From assembly GCA_001949185.1 (NCBI GenBank), contig BDGG01000002.1, positions 465,783 to 529,782 of the forward strand: a DNA stretch of 64,000 bases, written 5' to 3'. A model generated the notes under the pieces. The model saw only the letters and a list, made by a program, of their open reading frames with translations, was not told where the DNA came from and made no database searches. This document shows, one piece after another, positions 1 to 12,118 of this stretch; within the stretch, counting starts at the first letter, position 1, and the number at the start of each line of letters is the position of its first letter. This DNA is from Ramazzottius varieornatus (lineage: Eukaryota; Tardigrada; Eutardigrada; Parachela; Ramazzottiidae). Both the position numbers and the translations under genes were made by a program.

Positions 1-2180
1 CGCCCATTTTACTCGTATACTTGGTGCTGGCCACGAATGTGGCTTTAACGGTCAGAACCACCGCGTTCATAAGATTCTTGGCTGCTTGAATCAGACTGGT
101 CGCGCTATCCAACCCTCAAATCACAACCGAGAGATTAAACAGATGTCTTATTGCAACAAGATTAGGCTCGTATTTCAATCGCTCCTTTTCAGAAAATTAG
201 ATCTAAATTAGATATTTTCAAGACCTCTGCCAGCGAACCTGACAACACAGTTCTTCCGAAGTGGCGCGTATTTTCGGTGTTACAGACTGGAGATGCGCGC
301 TAATTGGAAGAACAATCTTACACAGTTCGATCGCTTTCTAAAGTAGCGCAAATTCTTAGAAATGCTAGCCGGAAGGATGCGCCAGTTGCGAAGACGATTT
401 CGCCCAGTTTGTTTACCCGGGACGGTAGGACCAATTTCAGTTACATCTCTAGAAACGCTGAAATATCTTACCGGAAATGACCATCTCGCCACTGATATTC
501 TGCACATCAGCTTTGACTTTGCTGGTGATGTTGAGCTGGTGGCAGAAGAGGTTGATGCGTTTCAGGTAGGCGAGGAGGTCGTTCTTGGTGCTGGACTCTG
601 GGCACTGCTCAGCAATCTGCTTGGCCAACTTGTCCAACTTGGTCCCGTTCTCCGAAATCTTCTTGGCGGCGTTGATCAGGTCCATGGTGGTCTTGAGCGG
701 ACCCTTACCGCGGGTAAAGTCCGTCATCTCCATCATGATCATGCACATGTGCTTGGCCAGGACGATAATGTCGTTGCCCGTGTCGTCCCACTTGGCCACT
801 TCCTTGTCGAACTTGCTCTTCTCGATTTTGAAAATTTCGACCTGTCAACACGAAAATTGTGAGTCAGACATTCGCGAGAACCCACCAACGTTTTCTGGAA
901 TGCAGGAGACGACCTTCACTAGCTTAAAGCCACTTGCATACACGAGCTCTATGGTAGGTGTACGACGGCGTGCATGCAGAAGCGTGAAAGAGGCCACATC
1001 TGCACAAACCTGCATACATCCGTGCACAGTAAGTGTATAGAACAGTGTATGCAGGTAACCGAAAGAAGCTCGTTCCAGCGTAATGTACACAGTTTGATGA
1101 CGGGAAGAGGATCTTACCTGGGCGGCGATCTTCTGCTTGTCTTCTTCAGGGAGTTGTATCATCCTGGCTCGAGCATTGTTGGCATCGGCGTGATCCTCTC
1201 CGTATCGTTGTGGTCCACCGTTACCTCTGCTCTCGTAAATCTCCTCTTCCTCCAGCTCGCTCTCCGACTCGATTTCTTCCGCACTGCGTCCCATCAGAAC
1301 GGCTTTACGGACATCCCTGATGCCTTGGTAGACCATTCTGGCCGACTCGATGAATTCGTTATCGTTCACCACCTTGTAGTTCTTGGTGGCGAATGCGTCG
1401 ACGGCCAGATGGACCCGCTGAATGAAATTGAGGATGACGTGGTCGCGAAGCATGGCGGCGGCATCGGTCACGCGGCTCTTGTACTTATTATCTGCGAACG
1501 TAAACGAACATAATGAATTAGAAAATTCTGATCCACTGCCACGGGAGCTCGGCGAACAAACTCTATAAAAGTGTTCCATCAGGTTGCGCATGCGGTCGGT
1601 GTTCTTAGCTGACACCGTGCGCCACCTGGAAAACGCACTGTTCCAGCTTGGTTTCTGTCCCAAGTGGCGCACCTTTCACTGTTATCAGCTGGAAGCATGC
1701 GCCACCTGATAAAGCGATCGTGTCGAGTTTGTCTGGCGAGCTTTCAGATCTCTGCAATAATTTGTAATTTCCAACTGAGCCCAGAAAGATAAAGTACTAA
1801 AATCGAACAGTTCTTCACTTATTCTCGTGCCAATGTGAAATCCAGCGAACCTTCGTAGTTTTCCATTTCAGCTTCGACGACATTGCATACTCTTGCCGTT
1901 CTTCCCCGAATGGCTCCAGCAGTGCGGTCCAGTGTGTCCGCATCACGTTCTTGGAGAGCCAGAACGCACTTGTTGACGTCTTCGAGAATGTGGCTTTCGG
2001 AGACGGCGAGGAAGTCATCGATGGTGGTGATGTCGTCGACGGCTTCCGTCAGGATGCGCACTTGGCTCTCCCAAGCTGCTTTGAAGGCGTCCATGTTCTC
2101 CTGGGCAATCTTGGACTTTGGTCGAGCAGCCAGTATCCTGGCTGCGTTAATCACCTGAAAACACCACACTTTCGTCCACC

Positions 2181-2219
<39 letters not shown>

Positions 2220-5143
2220 TCTGACACACACACACACACACTCTGTCAACCTAAGTTGCGAAATGTGGTTTTAATAAGAAAAAAATGTTCAAATCTTACC
2301 TGTGGGCACATGGCTTCGATCTGGGCAGCCGCATAACGAACCATGCGGACGCCATCCTCCTGTTCGGACATGGAGCAGGCCAAATGAGCGACCTCCACCA
2401 GCTTGTTGGCATGCTCCGAGAAGACTTGTGCGTACTCGTCCACCTCTTTTTGGTCCCCGGCTTGTGCTGCCTCGATTAGAACTAGCAAAGGCACGTTGGT
2501 CTCCAGGAACGAGTCGGAGACATGGTCCACGACCGCTTTGCGCAGCTGACGGCGCAGGTCGTGCGTCTTGCGCGTCATATGCTCAATGGCATATTCCAAA
2601 TCATCGGCTGGTTTCTTGCCTTTGATCTGCAAACAGAAGAATCCAATTTAAGAAAAAGTCAACCAACCGAGAGCATCCACAAAAACTTAAAATTCCGGCA
2701 GAGAACAAGAAAAACACCGAAACAGAAGATTTTTCATGCACCAACATACACGCCCACAGCAAGACACATACCGCACCCTGTATGTAGGTACATGAAGCTC
2801 CCTTTCTAAGTTAAACGCGATAGAAACAAGAAAAGAAAGCGGGCTTACGTTGTCCATGTATTCGGTGAGAAGGTCTTGGAGTGCCTGCCGGACGGCATTG
2901 CATTCAGCGACGATACGTTCGCGGCGGTCGTCGCGCGTACACGAGGACTCGGCCATGAGGGCCGCCCCGCTGATTATACTTTCTAATCGCTCCTCCAACA
3001 TTGGCCGGATGTGTGTGTCCGTGTATCGGTGCGGCTCCATCTGTACACGTTCCTGTAACCAGTAAGAAAGATAATCAGCGACCGCGCTCGTTCCCCACGC
3101 AAAACCTCAAAAGACAATCAAAACAATATGCAAATTCAGCGACGTCAAAAAACTCTGTTCAGTTCTTCACTGACAAAGTCTATCATGCGAATCACAAAGC
3201 CAGAATTGCGCCAGAAACTGAAATTCAATTAAAAGACTTCGCTTTCGTTGCTTCCTCTCAAGTACAAATATACATATGGGTCCACGCAAACGAACATAAC
3301 AAGATTTGTTTCCCAAGTGGCGCACTCTTCCAGCCATAAACACTGAAAACGTGCGACACTTGAGCCAACAGCCTCGACAAGATCGCTTTTCCAAGTGGCA
3401 CACATCTCCAGCCGACAATACACATACAGTGCGGCACCTTAGCAATCTCGAGGAAATTCCTTGACGAACCCTTGTGTCTCAAAATGTTTGATATAATATC
3501 ATTATTACTGTTACTTCTGCGCAAGTGAAGACACATTTTATAAAAAAAAAATTGTAATTCCATACATACATCGAACTCATCGAGTGCGGCAGCCAGTTCT
3601 CCCGGTCCTTCGTAGGACACTCCTCCCCCGCCGCGCTTCCCCTGCGCCACATCGGAAATGGTCCCTACCGCTTCGCAGACTTGCCTGAAAATGAAGTCTC
3701 GGTTCTCTCGCGCTTCGGGGAGTTCTGGATGACGTACATACGCCTAGAAGAAACAACTTCCATCCTCGTAAGTTCGTGATAGAAGAGCGTGGGCAAACTG
3801 TGAGGTACCTTGGAGGCCGTCAAAAGCATCAAGCTGTTCTTCTTCAGCATGGCTCGCGCCGAAGCCAGGTCGTCGCGCATGCGTGGATCCTTCAGCTCAC
3901 GTTGTCGCAGGGCGGCCTTGACCGTCAGATCGCCCACCGTGCTGTTGAAGAGGTTGTAGTGATCGATCAGCTCTTGTTGACTGGTGGCGTTACGGAATCT
4001 CTCCAAGTTATGCTCCACCTGCCAAAAGACACGAAGCTCGACATCACGGCATCTTGATCAACTGTCAACTCTCAAGTAAACACACAAACAATAACAACTT
4101 CAGAAAATATCGCCGTAGAAAATTCAGCTGTTTTCAATATTTGCGGCACGGCTCTGAGTTAGGTCCTCCACCTACTCAGGTTCGTGCCGCGGATAAATCT
4201 CGTACGGCACGATCCTTGTTCATGGCTCATTGGTGGCCGTGCCACGGATTGTTCATTTCTTACCACGTGCAAAGATCGGAGAAGTTTCTGAACGTCGACT
4301 TCGTCGGCCAGAATCAGCAGTCTGGTCACTGCGGAGAGAAGCGAGCGCGCTGCACGGACCATGTTGCCCCTCTTCGTGGTAGTACACGGATCGGCCACGA
4401 ACTCTCTGGAAGCGGCGCTCATGATTTCCCCAGACTTTCTTACTTCATCCACGGCGGCCATCAGTTCGTTCCTCAACTCTGGGTTCTCGTTAGCGATCTC
4501 TTCGCCCTTGGCCACAAAGTTGGCCGTGGCGTGCTCCACAGTCTGGACGAGGACGGCGCCTCGCTTCGACTTACCCTTCTGTTGGTTCATTCCGCCTGCG
4601 TTCACCAGCGTTGTGACCTACAGTACGTACAGTAAAGAAAGCATCTGGGACGTGACCGACGTCGACAAATGACTGGAACTCGATTGTTTTCCCGAACACC
4701 GCACGCTTTCAGCCAGTAACACCGTAAAACGTGCGCCACCCGGGAAAACGGCCAAACTGGAAAAGATCGATGCCAAGTGGCGCATCCATTACGCCAAGAA
4801 CGCTGCAAATGTGCGCCACTTGGAAGACGATCCTGTATAGTTTGTTTGCCAAGCAAGCTCCCATATACGTAGTGGTTTCCGGTTCACTGCGTTACTTGAT
4901 GCTCCATGCTAGTTACACCGCATCGATCGGGTCCTTTACAATCTTTCTCACATCACAAAGGCGACAATTGAGTATAAAGGAAGCTCATTGTGGAAAAGTA
5001 ACCAGTTTGACCACTTTAGAGACGCTTACCTGAATCACCAACGGCTCCAATGTCTTCTCCACCGTCCTTGTACGGATTTCTAAACTCTTTGGATCCCACT
5101 TTAGCACTGAGGGCATTCCATTCCCGTTTCCATTCATGGTCAT
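1..5143 (-). CDS. CTNNA: alpha-catenin (3' end off the window)
   Basis: Alpha-catenin links cadherin-bound beta-catenin to F-actin at adherens junctions. Coding exons, in gene order, are 5143-5030, 4617-4264, 4018-3809, 3743-3570, 3052-2849, 2626-2300, 2154-1851, 1491-1118, 841-472 and 114-1. They give about 848 residues before the left edge cuts the last exon. The protein starts MTMNGNGNGMPSVLKWDPKS; the KWDPKSLEIRT motif is the classic alpha-catenin N-terminus and opens the beta-catenin-binding region. The vinculin-like middle (NVPLLVLIEAA, VDDITTIDDFLAVSE, DRTAGAIRGR) and the start of the C-terminal actin-binding domain (KWDDTGNDIIVLAK, MTDFTRGKGPL) are near identical to vertebrate CTNNA1. 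The start ATG at 5143 has an in-frame TGA just upstream, and a splice acceptor at 5157-5158 marks a 5' UTR intron. The exon beginning at 1851 uses an unusual donor, GTTCGC. Most introns hold the palindromic repeat. Confidence 0.97.
258..400. repeat. Palindromic GTGGCGCAC repeat, degenerate, in alpha-catenin intron
   Basis: A worn unit runs from GAAGTGGCGCG (258) to ATGCGCGC near 300. A lone right half-arm, ATGCGCCAGTTG, follows near 376-387. Both sit in the last visible alpha-catenin intron. Confidence 0.6.
1581..1710. repeat. Palindromic GTGGCGCAC repeat, two units
   Basis: Two successive units in an alpha-catenin intron. The first has arms AGGTTGCGCA and GTGCGCCACCT; the second has AAGTGGCGCAC and ATGCGCCACCT. 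The spacer of the second reads CACTGTTATCAGCTGGAAG, that is, the spacer in its reverse orientation. Confidence 0.8.
2181..2241. repeat. (TA)n(CA)n microsatellite
   Basis: About seven TA units run into two CA tracts split by CTCTGA, inside an alpha-catenin intron. It is a simple length-variable repeat with no sign of function. Confidence 0.95.
3311..3440. repeat. Palindromic GTGGCGCAC repeat, two units
   Basis: Unit one pairs AAGTGGCGCAC with GTGCGACACTT around TTCCAGCCATAAACACTGAA, the clearest forward spacer in the window. Unit two is more worn (AAGTGGCACAC and GTGCGGCACCTT). The lead-in GACAAGATCG joins the two. Confidence 0.85.
4691..4824. repeat. Palindromic GTGGCGCAC repeat, two units
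   Basis: Located in the first coding intron of alpha-catenin. The second unit keeps both arms nearly perfect (AAGTGGCGCAT and GTGCGCCACTT). Confidence 0.85.
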
Positions 5144-5159
5144 GCTTACTCAACTCCTG

Positions 5160-6648
5160 AAAAAAAAGAAAACCCAACTGTGAAATGTAACCCAATGCAC
5201 AACCTTCCGAGTAAAGTCATGGTTCGAGCATCGGCAGCTACATGCTGTCACATGCTCATTTCAGTTGAAGACAGCATAAAAACCATACTCACTGTCGAGA
5301 CGGGTGCACTTACCAAACCAAACTAATCAGTCAATCAAAGAAGATTTCACGTTGTCAGATACGCTCTTTACCAAATCCAATCCACCTGTCAGAAAAAAAC
5401 AAAGAAATGAGCTTTCCTTCATCGACCTTCAGCAAACTTAATGACAAACAATGAGCTGTGCTTGTTAGCTCGACCTAAGCAGGCAAGAGATGAGCGAAAT
5501 AAACGAAGAGAAGCGAAAGTAAATAAACATGCGGAAAGCGTGCCAAACAAGGCCACTCTGATAATGTCAAGAATGCTTCTGACATTCGTCAGCCATAATC
5601 AACCATGTCGCTTGACTCTTCATATCATGATCATTCCAACCACACATTTCAGCAATAAAACAACGGTAGAAGAACAAAAACGTACGTCGTTACATCGGAC
5701 GCTTGTCGACCTTGGCAATGTTACAAAAAGTTTCAATATATCGGTGGTGATCGTTTGATTGATTACCTGTGTTTCCACATAATCCAGTTCAAAATTCGCT
5801 CGCGCCGAAGGTGGCTTCAGTGAGCTCCGTTCGGCGCCTCCAGAAGCCAGGATCTGCAGTCAGTACTCGGAGGCGCGGGATGACTTGCTCGATCCTCACA
5901 CATACTGATTTTTCAGAAAGCAGAGACCGACTAGTTGAGCACCAAGACGCCAATTGTCACTTGACACCAGTGACTACATCATTTGTCCAACGCTGCTGCA
6001 GGTCGAAGCTCTGCCATGTCATATTACCAAACATATTACTACCTTAGGTCGTGTCATGCTGAATGCTGAAATGTCAGACGGTGTCGCTGCTGTCGTTGTC
6101 CCACTGAAGAATGGGCAGTGGGCAAGCCGTCTCAGTGTGGTACGTCATCGCGAGCCTCTATCAAACTGCTCTGAGAACTCGATAACGGGTAATTTAACTG
6201 CAGCGATTTTTCAGAAAACTAGTAGACGCGATATGAAAATTAGTAATAAAGTAATGGTCAAGACTGGTACAGTGGGCATGTTCGGTGCAACATCTCATCG
6301 ATGCTTCGCATGGCGAAGTCTCCCCATTGTAATTTTTTATGAATTAGTCTGCCGGCCCATGCGACTTTGAATCGACAGCTCGCTTGCCCGCTGTTTTTCC
6401 AGCCTTTTCAGCCTGCTAATTTGATGGAGACAAGTTATTCGACATCGAAAGTTGAAGGATACGCGATACCTGGTTTACTTACTGTACTTCTCACGTCTGT
6501 GAGAATACACTTTGTATCAGACTAATTTTTGTGATCATCTCGGGCTCGATAATTTGGCTGATCAGCTATACGTATACGGCTGATCACTTCCCAGTGTTAG
6601 GCTCTGAAAAACACATCTGCGAGAAAGGTCACTCCGGACACCGCTGCC
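5160..6648. other. Intergenic, no gene recognised
   Basis: This stretch lies upstream of alpha-catenin and should hold its 5' UTR exon(s) and promoter. I see no convincing coding exon, RNA gene or transposon end in it. Reading frames are short and lack splice-framed, conserved peptide. Confidence 0.5.
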
Positions 6649-7165
6649 TTAACACTTAAAAGACCAAGGGGGTACCCCGGTTGCCTGGCGCACCCCAAAA
6701 GCCTTCCGGGATGGCTTCTGTTGAAGCTTTTCGTCTCAAATTTTTAGAATGCTTTCACAAACTTTGTCTCTTCCAGTTAGAAAAGACGTGAGCTGCCTAG
6801 CAGCTCTCTGAAAATTTCGAGAGAGCTTAACCAGATTTTGTCTTCAGTTGACAGACGAAATTTTTACTTGAGAGCTGGCTGACGGAAATCCTGCTTAAAA
6901 ATTGGACACAAAGCTAGTACATTGGTACCGTCTTAGAAGCTTCAGTATGTTCCATGCTGTGTGACCAGTGGTGAGAGCAAATTCAAAAATGTCTAGCACT
7001 CTGGTTCACTCAGTGGCGCATTTTCCCCGAAAATGCGAAGCGTACATGCGGTGATTGGCCCGATCTGACCCTACCCCATGATTTCAGCTAGTTTAAAAAT
7101 GGGGAAGGTGGTTTAACCCCCTTGTACCCCAAGAGCTCGGAATTGCGAGGTCTTTTAACTGTTAA
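6649..7165. mobile_element. TTAA-flanked MITE, piggyBac-like
   Basis: A 509-bp non-coding element (6653-7161) is bounded by TTAA on both sides (6649-6652 and 7162-7165). Its ends are 13-bp inverted repeats with one mismatch: CACTTAAAAGACC at 6653 and the reverse complement CAGTTAAAAGACC ending at 7161. Just inside each end lies a related GGGG(G)TAC motif (GGGGGTACCCC on the left, CTTGGGGTACAAGGGGG on the right read inward), like subterminal transposase-binding sites. The TTAA duplication is diagnostic of piggyBac-type integration. No transposase is encoded, so it would depend on another copy. Confidence 0.75.
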
Positions 7166-8551
7166 TTCGTAACGACCTGCGGCACAAAGGTGAGGAACCT
7201 CCGTCCGTCTTTGCGCACGTCTGTCGTCTGTGTCTGCAGTTTACCTGCCATAACCGACGTAAATTTTTCATCAACAAAACATTTAGTGCGGGCCTGGATC
7301 TGAACATCTCATTACCCTTGGCTGGAATGTGCGCTGGAATTCCGTGCAGCCGGCGTTCAATTGATTCCCGGCAACTTCTGCATCCCCCGGTTATAGGTTC
7401 GCCATTCACCGCACCAGCAGTTTCATTAGTGTAAATGTCAAAGGGTACGTACAACATTTCTCATCAGGCAAAAGATGTCCACGTGGAATACACATGTATG
7501 GTTGTCAGTCTAAAGTACCAAGAGCAATGTCACCTTACGTTTCTCGAACAGGAAACTACCCAGAATCAAAGTTGTTTCGTTCGAACTTGCATGGTTGGTA
7601 CTGTATGCGTTTCATCATTGGTGTAGCCGATCGGCGTACAGCATTTCTGTCCCTTTCGTCCCACCATTGCCTCTGTTGTGGTTGTATTAAGTTAGCGTTG
7701 TACAATGGCGTACGTTTCTGTGCCAGCAAGCACGGCGCACAGACGACACGGCCAACAATTTGGGGAAGTTGCACAGAGAGAAACGCACGGCTGAGCTTGC
7801 CAGACTGCTGTATGGGTCAGCAGTTTGCGGCAGTATGGAAAGCTCTTCCAGGCACCAGTCCAAACATTGCGAGCATGTATCAGTCAGAGCGATCAAACGA
7901 TCTGTTACGAGCTCTTCTACGTCACCCTACACAGCCATCAGGCGTGCTGATACGTCACGATTTAAAAATCCAGTCAAAAAGTGAGCCTATAACAAGCGCC
8001 TATAATCATTGGGTGTCACTTACTCTTTCGTCAAGTAGAACCGCTTCACGGCGGAGGGACCACGTTGTACTTACAGTTCAAAGACCTGCTGCGAGCTCTC
8101 CACCATATTATCTTTGCTCCCGTTTCAGGGAACTTATCACAATTGACGCAGCTGGACGTAATCGAGGTTCACGCCGCCGCAACGTATGCATGCATGATCC
8201 GCATTCAGATTACTTTTGTAGTTTTTACGTGTACGAATGAGATGCCTACCTCTTGTTTCGCTTACTGATCTGCATAGGTATTACTTGAGAGCGCGTCGAA
8301 TTCAGTTCGGAGAACCATATAGATAACTGTAACGAAGACCAATACGGTCAAAAGGACTACTGCAGTCTAAGCCACAAAAGGAAGGATTAGAAACCAGGTA
8401 GAGAACGTGAACCATAGCCTTCAAGAGGTCGATTGTCCCTGGCATGCGAAGGGGTAGATCAGTGAGGTAGTGAGAGCTACCAGAACGCCGACATTGGGAT
8501 AGAGCAATGATCAGCGCCCAATCTGTGATAGTCGACGTCGGTTGTCCGCAT
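7166..8551. other. Intergenic, no gene recognised
   Basis: A 248-codon open frame spans 7494-8240 on the plus strand, but it shows no domain, signal peptide or splice-framed homology. I do not call it a gene. Nothing else is supported here. Confidence 0.45.
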
Positions 8552-9275
8552 TTAATTGGCGGAGACGCCTTTGGCACTCGACGTTATAAGAGCCACAACC
8601 GTTGGAGGGTTACTACGAATGAACCATCTGATCTGAGGTGGTACCGGCGGAATGGCTTTCCTGGATTCGTATGATCGGATAGTAGAATGTCGCTCTTCGC
8701 TGGAAACAGCCACGTCCGCAGAAGGCAGTTGGGTAGTCGTCGTCGTGGTAGCGGCTCTTGTAGCTGCAACGGAGAATACATAAGACCTGAGCAAACCAAC
8801 TCGACAGGATTGGTTTTTCCAAGTGGTGCACATGTCCAGTAAAGACCATCGAAAACGTGCGCCAGGTGAAAGAGAAACTCGACAGGATCTTTCCTTCAGT
8901 GGCGCAAGCTTCCAATTAATCACACGGTAGACATGCACCACTTGAAAAGACAGTCAAACTGGAACAGATTGTTTGCCCAAGGTGGCGCACGTTTTCGAGC
9001 AATAATATCGAAAACCTGCGCCGCTTAGAAAGGCAATCTTCTCTAGCTTGTTATCCGAGCTTCTGTTCGGAGAGAAGGTACAACTTACTGGTCAAGGGAG
9101 AAAGGGAATCCGACGATGAAAAAAGACCGGTTAAGGGATATCGGCGGTACAAAAAGGCTTCGCTACTCGGTTTCCATAAAAGCAGAACGATCACCGTGTA
9201 AAGCAGCAACTCCGTGGTCGAGTTCGTTCTGACAGAGCAACACTTGCACGAACCGGCTTCCTTCAGATCCGCCAT
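8552..9275 (-). CDS. Putative small membrane or secreted protein, two exons
   Basis: I do not recognise this protein. Exons 9275-9089 and 8763-8552 join in frame to give 132 residues, ending in TAA. The start MADLKEAGSCKCCSV is followed by a hydrophobic stretch near residues 23-34 (LLLYTVIVLLLW), which could be a signal peptide or signal anchor. A threonine run (TTTRAATTTTTTQ) follows at the splice junction, then a Ser/Pro-rich tail. Both splice sites are canonical: donor GTAAGT, acceptor TTGCAG. The intron is filled by three palindromic repeat units. The frame stays open upstream of the chosen ATG with non-ATG codons, so the start is not certain. The support is a reading frame across one intron only. 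Confidence 0.35.
8818..9030. repeat. Palindromic GTGGCGCAC repeat, three units
   Basis: Three units in tandem, joined by GAAACTCGACAGGATC and GTCAAACTGGAACAGAT linkers. The best right arm is GTGCGCCAGGT and the best left arm AAGGTGGCGCAC. They fill the intron of the small gene at 8552-9275. Confidence 0.8.
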
Positions 9276-9780
9276 GGCCCACTTTGAAGGACAAAGTGAT
9301 AAACAGACGTCAACCGGGACAACGAAAAGCTGGTGAACGAGGTTAAGATCTTGATGAAAACAGGAGTTAAGAAACAGGGTCGCGAGGAAGAATGGCATCA
9401 TCATGAGTCTTGAGAAAATACCGGGGCACTTAAATACTAACGTTATCATCGCCTGGAGCGTCGAAACGATCAGTGCGTTCGCATCCGGGCCTCACCTGAA
9501 GACCAGCGAGGTCCCTTTTATTGTAATGCGAGACGGCTAATTGCCTACGAGACGTCAAATGAGACAATTACCACGGATCACTGCTTTGCGTCTTCCTTCG
9601 TTATCCTTCACTTGAAGCGTAGGTATCCCAGGTGTCACTGATCACTTTTCCCCTCACATTACTACCTGCTGCCACAGGTGGCCGGAGAGGTCACAAAAGT
9701 AACCTGAAAATAGGCAAGGTCAGAGTCACGAGCCCCAGTAAAGGTTGGGTCAAATATTACGCCTCAGGAAGAAGCCGCGC

Positions 9781-10363
9781 TAAGCTCTTTTTCATCTACC
9801 GATGGGTGCTACTTTCAGCTTCCTGGCCAATCCGTCCAACATTTCTTATGGATTCTTTCACGGCCATAGTTTTTAGTTCGCGAGGCGGGTCAACTTGGCC
9901 GTTTTAGAAAAGTTAAGATCAGCTTTCGATCATCCCGCTACGAGGGANNNNNNNNNNNNNNNNNNNNNNNNNNNNNNNNNNNNNNNNNNNNNNNNNNTTG
10001 CGCCATGAGTACAAAATCAGGTAATCAATGACACGCTGGGCTAACCGTGTGCGATACTGCACATTCATGCTCGACTGATTGACAGCTGACCGTTGATTGG
10101 CCGGTCTTCCGCGTGCTCACTACCCGGGACGGATTCACGCGTACGACCGTGTGGAGGATCGTACATACTGAGGATCAGAGATCCTATCAGTTGATCTTCC
10201 CCTGTAGCTGGATGATCGAAAGCTGATCTTGACTTTCTAAAACGGCCAAGTTGACCCGCCTCGCGAACTTAGAACTATGGCCGTAAAAGAATCCATAAAA
10301 GGTGTTGGATGGGCTGGCCAGGAGGCTGAAAGTAGCACCCATCGGTAGATGAAACAGAGCTTA
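9781..10363. mobile_element. Long inverted repeat around an assembly gap
   Basis: The left arm (about 9781-9945) and the reverse complement of the right arm (about 10200-10363) match over roughly 165 bp with few differences. Both contain CATCTACCGATGGGTGCTAC and GCGAGGCGGGTCAACTTGG. The central 250 bp includes the 50-N gap, so the true middle is unknown. The outer ends are AAGCTCT next to TA on both sides, which would fit a TA target duplication and a foldback or MITE-type element. No coding potential is visible. Confidence 0.7.
9948..9997. other. Assembly gap, 50 N
   Basis: Fixed-size run of 50 N between the arms of the long inverted repeat. The palindrome probably broke the assembly. Confidence 0.99.
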
Positions 10364-10603
10364 TATCGGTCAATCAGGCTAGGGCATTAAAACTTGTAAT
10401 ACCGGAAAATTTCATGCTGGCAGAAACCGGGGTACAAATGAGTTTCACAGCCTTCTAACTGGCTGGAAACAAAATAAAGGCGTGTACAGACCAATCACGG
10501 TGCTCCCCCATGAAGTTGCGAATGTTAATGCGCAAAACCAACGTAATGTTCCGCCACATGACCGGGGTACGCCAATGTATTTCATTTTATTTTTCGCTAC
10601 ACT

Positions 10604-11891
10604 TATCAGGTGATAAGGTATGACTTGTCGGCCACCAACATAAAATCTTATTACAACTTTCCCCAGTTTGAATCTAATCCTTTTCAATCGAAGTATTCAC
10701 CATTACTATCGACACACTTTTGCCATTTTTCCGGTAGACAAGATAGGCCTTTACGGAAGAACTCGAGAGAAAGAGAACCGGCGAAGTTCTCGAAGGCACT
10801 TTTCACAGCTTCTTCGGAATTAAATTTTCTTCCTCTCAAAAAGTTATCAAAATTCAAAAAGAAGTGATAATCTGTTGGAGCTAAGTCAGGACTGTATGAT
10901 GGATGAGGAAGAGTTTCCAGACCGAGCTCGCGTAATTTGGCAGAAGTCTTTTTCGCGGAGTGAGCTTTTGCGTTGTCGTGTAGCAGCAGGGGCTTGTCAC
11001 GATTGACCAACTTTGGTTGCTTGACGGTCAGCTTCTTCATCATTTCCTCCAGTTACAGAGAGTAGTAGTCTGCTACTATTGTTTTGCCAGGAGGAAGAAA
11101 GTCATAGTGCACTATCTCTTCCATTGTCCACCAAACAGTAACCATGATCTTGCGTTGGTGAGGCTCAGGCTTTGGAATAGTTTTCGGGACTTCACCTGGG
11201 CTCAAAATTACCTTCTTCCGCTTCCGGTTGTTGTAAAGAATCCACTTCTCATCACACGTAACAATTCGATGTAGGAAAGGTTCGTTTCTGGAACGGTTGA
11301 GGAGAGAAAGACACACGTCCACACGATGCCTTTTCTGGAGTGCGCTAAGTTCATGAGGTACCCACTTTTCCAACTTTTTCACCTTACCGATCTGACGAAG
11401 GTGCAAATCGATAGTCACGGGTGATACGTTGAAGTGTTAAGACAATACGGCAGACGTTTGGGAAGGATCGGACTCCACCAGCTTTCTCAGCTCGTCGGTA
11501 TTCGCTTTCAGTTTTGGCCTTCCGTGAGGGTGATCTTCGAGACTGAAATCTCCCGAACGGAAACGAGCATACCATCGTTCCACCGTACGTTCGTTAGTGG
11601 CGTCTTCACCAAACACATTGTTGATATTCCGGGCTGTCTGTGCTGCGTTGGTGCCGCGACGAAATTCATACTCGAAAATAGTCCGTAACTTGCTCTTGTC
11701 CATGGCGCGCCAATAACTCCACAGAGAGGGCAGAAGCAACAAACTAACATAAACGAAGCAGCGAAAGATAGTAGACGAACACTAGCATCGACACAAAAAA
11801 AACGAGACGAAACGATCGCGCTAAAAGAGAGATATGGATTTTTCAATGTGAGACTGGTGTGAGCCGACAAGTCATACCTTATCACCTGATA
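10604..11891 (-). mobile_element. mariner transposon, full length
   Basis: A 1,284-bp element (10606-11889) lies between TA dinucleotides at 10604-10605 and 11890-11891, the standard mariner target duplication. The two ends are perfect 27-bp inverted repeats beginning TCAGGTGATAAGGTATGACT. Length, TA duplication and the encoded DD34D transposase all fit a mariner-type Tc1/mariner element. The ends are undamaged and could still be mobilised by a transposase supplied by another copy. Confidence 0.95.
10684..11703 (-). pseudogene. mariner transposase, two in-frame stops
   Basis: This would be a 339-residue transposase starting MDKSKLRTIFEYEFRRG. In order it shows an N-terminal helix-turn-helix region (AAQTARNINNVFG, ERTVERWYARFRSGDFSLED), the WVPHEL linker motif, the first catalytic Asp in TCDEKW, the second in LLHDNAKAH, and the third in YSPDLAPTDYHFF, matching the mariner DD34D signature. 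All three Asp codons are intact. The frame is broken only by TAA codons at 11437-11439 and 11053-11055; no frameshift was seen. It is therefore a young inactive copy, or the stops are sequence errors. Confidence 0.93.
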
Positions 11892-12118
11892 TTTCGATTT
11901 CTTCTTGCTGCAATCTAAACAAACAACACTCCGCTTTGTTAATCTGTGCGCTGCACAAACCTGAACGTTACATGAGCCACAAAAAATCATCGTTCTCATT
12001 TTCATGATATCATTTTCATGATACTTTCATGACCTCTTCAGCCACCACTGCCTGCTGCCATGCACTGCGCACTTCTGGGATAAATTCAGAAGCATCGCAA
12101 ACACAGGTACGGAATTGT

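Noticed and set aside
362-862. A 166-codon plus-strand frame, and others on the plus strand at 974-1513 and 4054-4635
   Set aside because: They lie opposite well-conserved alpha-catenin exons and show no homology of their own.
3167-3650. Open frames on both strands with recurring peptides such as VRHLGK, CATWK and PSGARF, also at 8613-8941, 43459-43776, 47590-47964, 50160-50396 and 63396-63747
   Set aside because: These peptides are translations of the GTGGCGCAC palindromic repeat and its linkers. They recur because the DNA repeats, not because a protein family is encoded.
7494-8240. A 248-codon plus-strand open frame
   Set aside because: No domain, no repeatable motif, no flanking splice signals and biased Ser/Arg/His content typical of chance frames.
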